A DNA stretch of 64,000 nucleotides from Candidatus Cloacimonetes bacterium 4572_55. Its GTDB lineage: Bacteria; 4572-55. The notes beneath the pieces were generated by a model that was given only the letters and a program-made list of their open reading frames with translations, had not been told where the DNA came from and searched no databases. Position 1 is the stretch's first letter. Each line of letters starts with the position of its first letter. Below are positions 57,994-64,000 of this stretch, piece by piece. The position numbers and the translations under genes are program-made. The DNA lies in the NCBI GenBank assembly GCA_002084765.1, contig NBMB01000019.1, forward strand, positions 1 through 64,000, in the 5' to 3' direction.

Positions 57994-59704
57994 AAAATTT
58001 GATACCTTTGATCCGCAGTTGGATCGTCTTCCTTCCCCGCCACTCGTTTTCATCCAGCACATAAGCCAAATTCAGACGGGGGCGTTCAAATTGCAATTGA
58101 TCATAATATTGGTCAGCCATCCGATACGCTATTGCTTCGTGCGTTAGATTCTGTTTGCGCACTCGGAATTTCAGGTGATTGTTTCCCACGACCGTCGGGG
58201 ACCCGACGATATTCATTCCTTTGGAAAGCAGAACCGGTCTCATATTTTCCGGTCCAAACGGCGCGAGTTTTTTCATATTTTTCATCAAATGATCATCAAT
58301 TTCATCAGGGTTGATCTCACAATCGATCCGAAGTTTAGGCGTTGTGTCTTCGGTTGAGAAATAAGCTCCAGCGACTTTTTCGAGAGCTTCTCGAAACAAG
58401 TTGATTTTGTCGGGATGTATCGTCAATCCTGCAGCGTATTTATGACCGCCAAAACCATCCATATATTCCTCGCACTGTTTTAGCGCGTTGAACAGATGAA
58501 ATCCTTCCACACTTCTCGCGGACCCCTTTCCGATCTTTTTTTTTGGATCAATAGAGATCATAACCGTCGGACGATGATATTTCTCCACGATCCGAGACGC
58601 GACAATACCGATCACGCCCTGATGCCAATTCTCCGACGCAAGCACGATTACCGATACGTTTTCCACGTCGACATCCTGCTCGATAATCCTGTACGCATCC
58701 TGAAAGGTTTCCTCGTCGATAGACCGTCGCCGCCGATTTTTTTCCTCCAGGGTCCTTGCAATATTCAGTGCCTGTTGGGGATTTTTGGTGGTAAAAAGGC
58801 GCACTGCCAATTGCGCGTCGCCCAGCCGACCCACAGCGTTGATTCTCGGTGCTATCACAAAGACCAGTTGACCGGTAGTCAACTGACGTCGCCTCAGCCC
58901 GGTGACATCCAGCAAAGCCTGAAGCCCAGGATTCACGCAATTTGCCAGTTGTTTGATACCGAATCGGGATAACACCCTGTTCTCATTGATCAAAGGCACA
59001 AGATCCGCGACAGTGCCCATTGCGACCAGATCAAGGTAGGGAATTAAATCGCTTAATTTATAGCCCAATCGATAATAGACGCCCTGTACCAGTTTAAACG
59101 CCACACCGACTCCGGCAAGGAAATAGGCGGGATTATCCGGTGGCAAAGCCTTGGGATTGATGACGGCATAGGCGGCAATATCGACATTCTGAAACTCGTG
59201 ATGATCCGTGACAATCGTATCGATTCCCATTTGATTGGCAAGATCTATCTCCTTTGCTGCAGTGATGCCGCAATCCACAGTTATCAGGAGTTTACAGCCT
59301 CGGTGCACCGCCGCTCCAACGCTCGTTTCGGATAAGCCGTACCCGCTGCTCAGACGATTTGGGATATAATAAGACACGACCGCTCCCAACTTCTGTAACG
59401 TCAGATAAAGCAACGAGGTCGAGGTGACTCCGTCCACATCGTAATCGCCGTGAATCATGATATGGTGGCTTCCATTTATGGCGGAAATGATTCGGTCGAT
59501 CGCCTTTTCCATATCGGGGAAAATCGTGGGTTCTGTTAAATCGGTGAGTTGAGGGTTGAGAAATAAATTCGCTTGTTCTGGTGCTCCAGTATCTCGTTGC
59601 AAAAGAATTTTTGCAACGAGAAGTGAAACACCCAATTTTGCCGCTAAATGTGCGACTTGATCCGGAGGCGGATCCTCCGCGACAATCCATTTTTTTTGTA
59701 TCAT
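57980..59704 (-). CDS. recJ: Single-stranded-DNA exonuclease RecJ
   Basis: 574 residues. DHH-family motifs: HGDYDVDGVTSTSLL, TVDCGITAAKEI, VTDHHEF and INPKALP. The DHHA1 domain (GKGSARSVEGFHL, FGGHKYAAGLTI) and the OB-like C-terminus (about 465-574) are also present. It is a 5'-3' exonuclease in recombination and repair. It starts 49 bases downstream of rnpB on the same strand. Confidence 0.96.
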   Translation of the reverse strand: MIQKKWIVAEDPPPDQVAHLAAKLGVSLLVAKILLQRDTGAPEQANLFLNPQLTDLTEPTIFPDMEKAIDRIISAINGSHHIMIHGDYDVDGVTSTSLLYLTLQKLGAVVSYYIPNRLSSGYGLSETSVGAAVHRGCKLLITVDCGITAAKEIDLANQMGIDTIVTDHHEFQNVDIAAYAVINPKALPPDNPAYFLAGVGVAFKLVQGVYYRLGYKLSDLIPYLDLVAMGTVADLVPLINENRVLSRFGIKQLANCVNPGLQALLDVTGLRRRQLTTGQLVFVIAPRINAVGRLGDAQLAVRLFTTKNPQQALNIARTLEEKNRRRRSIDEETFQDAYRIIEQDVDVENVSVIVLASENWHQGVIGIVASRIVEKYHRPTVMISIDPKKKIGKGSARSVEGFHLFNALKQCEEYMDGFGGHKYAAGLTIHPDKINLFREALEKVAGAYFSTEDTTPKLRIDCEINPDEIDDHLMKNMKKLAPFGPENMRPVLLSKGMNIVGSPTVVGNNHLKFRVRKQNLTHEAIAYRMADQYYDQLQFERPRLNLAYVLDENEWRGRKTIQLRIKGIKFYDDF

Positions 59705-59753
59705 GAATTAAACATCCCGTTTTTTGGAGGGCGGATGAGGGATGACGGGTGTG

Positions 59754-60180
59754 GAAGCAGTTCATAAGCCGAGTTCTGTTATCCCCGAAAAAATTCGGAA
59801 GACAGACGGTCATTTATCTGGGAAACGGATTGCTCCGTTCCTCAAGCGACCTAACCCGGGAATTTCAAGCGGATCACTTGCGCGCGATATAGCGCAATTC
59901 CCCTATTTGGTCTTGCTCCGGATGGGGCTTACCATGCCGTCTCGGTCACCCGAAACGCGGCGCGCTCTCACCGCGCCTTTTCACCCTTACTTGAGTACAG
60001 GCACATGCCGCGCAGGTAGATATGTTCTTGAAACACATCAAAAAACTGCTCCCCAAGCGGTATCTTTTCTGTGGTGCTCTCCATAGAATCGCTTCTTCTC
60101 TGCGTTACAGAGCATCCTATCCTGCGGAGCTCGGACTTTCCTCAAATGAATAAATCATTTGCGACCGCCAGACCTACTTC
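59754..60180 (-). ncRNA. rnpB: RNase P RNA (bacterial type A-like)
   Basis: About 427 bases on the minus strand. The universal core GAGGAAAGTCCGAGCTCC lies near the 5' end (about 60128-60145). The 3' core ACAGAACTCGGCTTATG is at about 59768-59784. The ends pair as P1 (GAAGTAG with CTGCTTC). It is the catalytic subunit that matures tRNA 5' ends. The 3' end could be a few bases further out. Confidence 0.95.
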
Positions 60181-60524
60181 AACATCTTTTTTAAACGCCT
60201 ACATAAATATATCCTTATACGTCGTTTTTTATCTAATATAAACGCCCGCGTCATCCCACATCCCACACACTATTTTATAAATAATCATATTATTTTACAT
60301 ATTACTGGGTCTTTCTGTCATTCATCTGTCACTTGTCAAAAATAAAAAATATGTATAAAATGCGCGGAATTAAAATTTTTTTGCTGATAAACCTCACAGA
60401 TCTCGAAAACCTGTGAGGTTTAGATTCGCAATTTATATAACGCAGGTAACTGATATGCGTATTATCTTTGGGGATTACATGCTATATTTTCGCAAAGAAT
60501 CAGACTGTCAGAAACTCGATAGGC
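60181..60524. other. Intergenic region upstream of rnpB
   Basis: No gene seen. It contains the palindrome at 60389-60421; the rest is AT-rich and presumably includes the rnpB promoter on the minus strand. Confidence 0.5.
60389..60421. repeat. Palindromic element (11-bp arms)
   Basis: AAACCTCACAG (60389-60399) and CTGTGAGGTTT (60411-60421) form a perfect 11-bp hairpin. Similar 'aacctgtgaggtt' palindromes are common spacer elements in Bacteroidetes-type genomes. There is no strong T-run, so it is not clearly a terminator. Confidence 0.6.
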
Positions 60525-61247
60525 TCAAACAAAGCCGCCGATTTCTTTAGGCCAATAAAGCATTCGACCGCATCCTTCACAGATGACCAGGCGTTCTCTC
60601 TGACGAGCTACATTGATCTCTTGAGGCGGAAGCGCGCGGAAACAGCCGCTGCACGCGTTCTTTTTGATCGGCACCACAACTGGCGTCCGTCTCGAGTGCC
60701 AGATTCTGTTATAACGGCTCAGTAAGTTCGGGCGGACATTGATCATTACTTTCTTACGACCTTTATATTGCTTTTCCAGCCGGTCATCCAACGAGTCATA
60801 CTCGCCTTGAAGCTTGGAAACGTTCTTTTTTATTTCCTTGGAGCTTTCGTTGAATTCCTTTTCCAACTCGGCAATTTTGCTGGCTTTCGCCTCTATTTTA
60901 TCCATAATGCCGAGTATTTCATCTTCCAACCGGGCGGCTTTTCTTTTTTCCGAATCAATTTCGTGCTGTAACGCCGTATATTCACGAGCCGTATTGACCT
61001 CTAATAACTGAGTTTCATAAGCGGTTCGAGAATTCTCCGAAACGGATAACTCCATCTCTAAGCTCCGTTTTTCTTTTTGCATCGTGTTCAGCTCTTCTCG
61101 CTCATAATCAATTTTCTCTTTCATATTTTCGACTTGATCGTTATATTCGGAAATCAATTGAGGTAGCTTGTCGCGAGCCTCTTCGCTTTTCCGAATTTGA
61201 TTATCCACGTCTTGCAAATCCAATAAAGTTTGTAGAAGTTCAGTCAT
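60525..61247 (-). CDS. Coiled-coil protein with C-terminal C4 zinc ribbon
   Basis: About 240 residues. A long antiparallel coiled coil (about 5-175; heptads of Glu/Lys/Leu) is followed by a zinc ribbon (CSGC ... CEGCGRMLYWP, about 200-235) of the DUF164/C4-type family. These proteins resemble CdsZ-type chaperones or nucleic-acid-binding coiled coils; the function is not established. The start at 61247 is preferred over 61277 because GAGGGG precedes it. Confidence 0.87.
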   Translation of the reverse strand: MTELLQTLLDLQDVDNQIRKSEEARDKLPQLISEYNDQVENMKEKIDYEREELNTMQKEKRSLEMELSVSENSRTAYETQLLEVNTAREYTALQHEIDSEKRKAARLEDEILGIMDKIEAKASKIAELEKEFNESSKEIKKNVSKLQGEYDSLDDRLEKQYKGRKKVMINVRPNLLSRYNRIWHSRRTPVVVPIKKNACSGCFRALPPQEINVARQRERLVICEGCGRMLYWPKEIGGFV

Positions 61248-61399
61248 TATAAATCCCCTCTTAACTCTTAGTATCAAGAATAAATGAGCGTTGAAAACAA
61301 TAGACTTATTTCAATCCAAGTCTAATGAAAGTGGATTGAGGCGACATGAGCGGTTCAAATGATTCCCTTAGTTCAGATTGAATCGGCGATCTCGAATAA

Positions 61400-61430
61400 A
61401 AAAAGAGTGTATCTAAGATACACTCTTTTT
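61400..61430. terminator. Symmetric A/T-flanked hairpin terminator
   Basis: AAAAAGAGTGTATCT (61400-61414) and AGATACACTCTTTTT (61416-61430) are perfect complements. They give a hairpin with A-run and T-run on either side, able to act in both directions. It lies between the tRNA pair and the zinc-ribbon gene. 61431-61680 shows nothing else. Confidence 0.75.
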
Positions 61431-61680
61431 ACTTTATCTTTGTCTATCAAATACTTAAGATTCCTATCGGACACGCTGTATTCTTCTCTTTAATTAGAAT
61501 CATAAAAAACCATAGAAAATTTAGGCGTATTTCAGAATTGCCTAAAAGTATATAGCAGTTCAGAAGCGTATATTTTTTGTGCAATCGTAACTATAGGCTT
61601 TTGGCGATTTCTGCATAAGATAAAATATACGTCAAGTTTGAACTATTAATTGCTGTTGAGATGTGCTGGGAAGATAAAAA

Positions 61681-61756
61681 TGGTGGGCGAAACAGGGGTT
61701 GAACCTGCGACCTCTGGTCTGTGACACCAGCGCTCTCCCAACTGAGCTATTCGCCC
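61681..61756 (-). tRNA. tRNA-Val (anticodon CAC)
   Basis: The 76-base gene with encoded CCA opens GGGCGAATAGCTCAG. Its anticodon arm is CTGGT-GTCACAG-ACCAG with CAC. Its T arm GCAGG-TTCAACC-CCTGT and acceptor GGGCGAA pairing TTCGCCC are intact. It reads GUG. Its sequence resembles other bacterial tRNA-Val genes. Confidence 0.95.
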
Positions 61757-61787
61757 ATCATTATATTCTATCTTGCTATGTTCTTGT

Positions 61788-61864
61788 TGGTGGACCCACC
61801 TGGACTCGAACCAGGGACCATCCGGTTATGAGCCGGAGGCTCTAACCAACTGAGCTATAGGTCC
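61788..61864 (-). tRNA. tRNA with anticodon CAT (Ile2 or elongator Met)
   Basis: The 77-base gene with encoded CCA opens GGACCTATAGCTCAG and has the anticodon arm TCCGG-CTCATAA-CCGGA. Its acceptor pairs GGACC with GGTCC. It is not an initiator, because the first acceptor base pair is normal and the anticodon stem lacks three G-C pairs in the initiator arrangement. The GGACCT opening resembles some bacterial tRNA-Ile2 (lysidine-modified) genes, but elongator Met cannot be excluded. Confidence 0.9.
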
Positions 61865-62257
61865 ACATAGAAAAAATAGAAAAATAGCAAAAACGTCGCG
61901 CCAATCGACAAAAAATAAGATACCAAATTTCAATTAAGAAGTCAAGTATTTTTTGATATTATTGCAAGAGAATTTTTCTATCGGGAATCAAAATGTACTA
62001 GATAACCCATTCTAAAATATAAACTAAAATGAAAAACCATCGGCATCGATTTTTTTTTTTTTCGTTTCGGACGATAGCGTCCCAAGTCCCTTATCGAGCT
62101 TATATCGAATTTGTATCGGAATTGAACAATTTAGAGCCATGTGGGATTCATGAATTTTGTGTTCCTTCTTAATGTAATTTATGAAGTGTTTGCGGTAACT
62201 TCCTATAGTAAAAGAAAAAAGAAAACAAATTTTTTTTTATTTCTTATAAAATTTTTC
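61865..62257. other. AT-rich intergenic region
   Basis: No gene or repeat recognised. It holds several homopolymer T-runs (for example about 62050-62061 and 62230-62238) and presumably the tRNA promoter on the minus strand. Confidence 0.4.
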
Positions 62258-62286
62258 TTGACAAACGTATCTATCTTTGTTAGAAT
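62258..62286 (+). promoter_or_regulatory. Strong predicted sigma-70 promoter
   Basis: Perfect -35 TTGACA (62258-62263), 17-base spacer and -10 TAGAAT (62281-62286). Transcription would start near 62293, leaving a leader of about 195 bases before the PorV-like gene. That leader contains a possible GC-rich hairpin at about 62438-62470. Confidence 0.6.
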
Positions 62287-62488
62287 AGCCCTTAAAGTAA
62301 TTTGTTAAGAGAATCTAATAACATGCAGAAAGATAAGAAGTTTCGAGGATTTTTTAGAATTATATGAGAATTATAGAAAAATTTTGAAACTGACTAAAGA
62401 TGTTAGATATGGAATCATACTCGCTAAAAGACACCTTTGGATGCGGTCTGCGGATGCGGCTGGCGTCCTGATGAGGAGGTTTTTACTG

Positions 62489-64000
62489 ATGAAACATCAC
62501 ACACTTCCGTCTGGAAAGATATTAGCGGCAATCGCGGTGATAATTATTCTGCTTGCTGGGAGTTCAACCGTGCAAGCAGGCTTTGAGGATTTAGACGCGG
62601 GCGCTCGATCAATGGGCATGGGCGGCGCGTTTATCGGTTTGTCGGACGATGCCAGTGCTTTGTTGTATAATCCAGCCGGTATTGCCACTATCCAACGGCT
62701 CGATCTGTTGGTCAACTATTCTTCGTTATTCGGCGGGCTGACTGCCGGCAGTATATATAATGGCTATGTTGGTCTTGTCTTACCCACAGAGTCGATTGGA
62801 AGCTTTGGCGTCGGATTCTATCAACGAGGAGCGGGTCTGTCGTCAAAGACTTTTTACTCGGAGAGCGTTGTCGCTCTGGGGTATGCTAACAGAGTGGATA
62901 AGTTCAGTTTCGGGTTTACAGCCAAAATTCTGATGCTCTCTTGGAATGAGGATTTTTTTGACCCTACTGTCCAGAACTATTTAACCGACAGCAAGAAAAG
63001 CAGTCTTGACATCGACGCTGGCGTGATGTATCAACCTTTTGAGAATTTATCCCTGGGGCTGGCGGTAGAGAATGTGATTGCAAGCGATATGACGATTCAT
63101 ACCGATTCTGAGCACAAACTGGATAGAGTCGTGAAACCGGGCGTGGCATTCAAGATCGGGGAGCCTCTGAGTCCCTACACACAGAGGCGACCAGCGACGA
63201 TTGTCGCGGATATTTCTTATAAAATTCGAGATCAGAGAGACCCAGTCTCCCGTATCCATCTCGGTGCTGAGGGCTGGCTTTTTCGGGACGGTATTTTTGC
63301 TCTGCGCGGAGGTTACACCACTGGCGACGAGGAGTATCAACGTCTTACTTTTGGGACCAGCGTCCGATTCACGCCGATTCACCCTGGTCTTCAGTTGGAT
63401 TATGGCTATCAGGTTCAATCGGGTAATATCGAAGAAGTCAACACCCATCGGTTTGCCCTCCGTTTCAATAACGTGCCAGTTATTAGAAAATTAGACCCTG
63501 ACAAAATTGGCTTGTCATTGGTTGCGGATCCGGGAATGTTTTCTCCCAATATGGACGGGCGTATGGACGTGACGGCGTTGCGTCCGATCACTCCCAAAGG
63601 ATTGGATAGCGAGAGTTGGAAAGTTCAACTTTTTATCAAAAATACTGGTGCTCCGGTCCGCGCTTTCATGGGCCAGGGCGAAGCTCCGGAAGAGCTGAGC
63701 TGGCGCGGTAAAGACGACAACGGCATGCCTTTGCCAGATGATAGGTATATCGGCGTATACGAAGCCGCTACTTTGTATGAAGGTGTTTTTAAGTCTGCCA
63801 ATACCGAGATCACACTGGATACCACCCCACCGGAAGTTTTTATCCAGGCGGACCCGCAAACTTTTATGCCCCTGAACGAGGACGGGAGTCTGCCAAACGC
63901 GACGACTTTTCGTCTGAGCGCAAATGACGCGCTGAGCGGCACAGAGGCTTGGAGCCTTTATATTCGGAAGAAGGAATCGAATGAGAATTTCCGCACCATT
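62489..64000 (+). CDS. PorV/UPF0164-like outer-membrane protein (partial)
   Basis: At least 504 residues, open at the window edge. A signal peptide (about 1-30, ending SSTVQA) is followed by a FadL-like beta-barrel of the PorV/UPF0164 group. Its hallmark start reads LDAGARSMGMGGAFIGLSDD and then ALLYNPAGIA. After about residue 330 the protein continues into FlgD-Ig-like modules (WKVQLFIKNTGAPVRAF, LSWRGKDDNGMPLPDDRY). PorV shuttles type IX cargo in Bacteroidetes; this longer fused form is found in candidate phyla. Strong GAGGAGG precedes the ATG. Confidence 0.88.
   Translation, partial: MKHHTLPSGKILAAIAVIIILLAGSSTVQAGFEDLDAGARSMGMGGAFIGLSDDASALLYNPAGIATIQRLDLLVNYSSLFGGLTAGSIYNGYVGLVLPTESIGSFGVGFYQRGAGLSSKTFYSESVVALGYANRVDKFSFGFTAKILMLSWNEDFFDPTVQNYLTDSKKSSLDIDAGVMYQPFENLSLGLAVENVIASDMTIHTDSEHKLDRVVKPGVAFKIGEPLSPYTQRRPATIVADISYKIRDQRDPVSRIHLGAEGWLFRDGIFALRGGYTTGDEEYQRLTFGTSVRFTPIHPGLQLDYGYQVQSGNIEEVNTHRFALRFNNVPVIRKLDPDKIGLSLVADPGMFSPNMDGRMDVTALRPITPKGLDSESWKVQLFIKNTGAPVRAFMGQGEAPEELSWRGKDDNGMPLPDDRYIGVYEAATLYEGVFKSANTEITLDTTPPEVFIQADPQTFMPLNEDGSLPNATTFRLSANDALSGTEAWSLYIRKKESNENFRTI

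Overview
The window looks like a chromosome segment of an uncultured Gram-negative bacterium, probably from the FCB side of the tree (Bacteroidetes/Fibrobacteres relatives and candidate phyla such as KSB1 or Poribacteria). Three things suggest this. ADP-heptose (LPS) genes are present. Components that normally go with the type IX secretion system occur: a PorX-like response regulator, a PorV-like outer-membrane protein and a FlgD-like C-terminal sorting module. Short degenerate 'gcagattacgcagatta' spacer repeats are abundant. The phylum cannot be fixed from the sequence alone.

Layout. 1-2581: two paralogous TPR proteins with a CFI-box C-terminus, one carrying a trypsin-like protease, downstream of gyrB (2618-4564). 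4843-7083: an SDR/DUF2867 gene and a frameshifted partner. 7155-7539: a tandem array of a dispersed repeat, then a saccharopine-dehydrogenase-like gene. 8682-13547: a three-gene operon (small protein, coiled-coil protein with a C-terminal membrane hairpin, CHAT protease-STAND ATPase-TPR protein) that looks like a conflict or regulated-cell-death system. This is the most interesting locus. 13678-15530: LapA-like and porX-like genes. 15648-24279: K+ channel, heptose genes hldE1/hldE2, a secreted thioredoxin-TPR protein, selC (tRNA-Sec), DegV, PBP4, a sugar nucleotidyltransferase and a CDF metal transporter. 24743-32231: a compact chemosensory operon (CheA-REC plus two divergent MCP-like proteins) followed by a lytic-transglycosylase-like protein. 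32362-38531: pcrA/uvrD, tRNA-Leu, tig, clpP, clpX. 38743-41215: two GT4 glycosyltransferases. 41644-43853: an RsbW/STAS/STAS/receiver partner-switching module. 44061-50041: rlmH, map, a membrane MutS-like ATPase, a DRG/Obg-like GTPase and argS. 50360-55358: a zinc-ribbon membrane protein, a 937-residue cohesin/cadherin-like exported protein and a GT2. 55503-60180: DUF192, comM, yraN, recJ and rnpB (RNase P RNA). 60525-64000: a coiled-coil zinc-ribbon protein, tRNA-Val, tRNA-CAT, and the start of a PorV-like gene that runs off the window.

How it fits together. Housekeeping genes (gyrB, pcrA, tig-clpP-clpX, argS, map, rlmH, recJ, rnpB) are interleaved with cell-envelope genes and signalling modules. 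A dispersed repeat family sits in many of the spacers. In at least three places it supplies the last codons of a gene, and in one place it supplies a ribosome-binding site.
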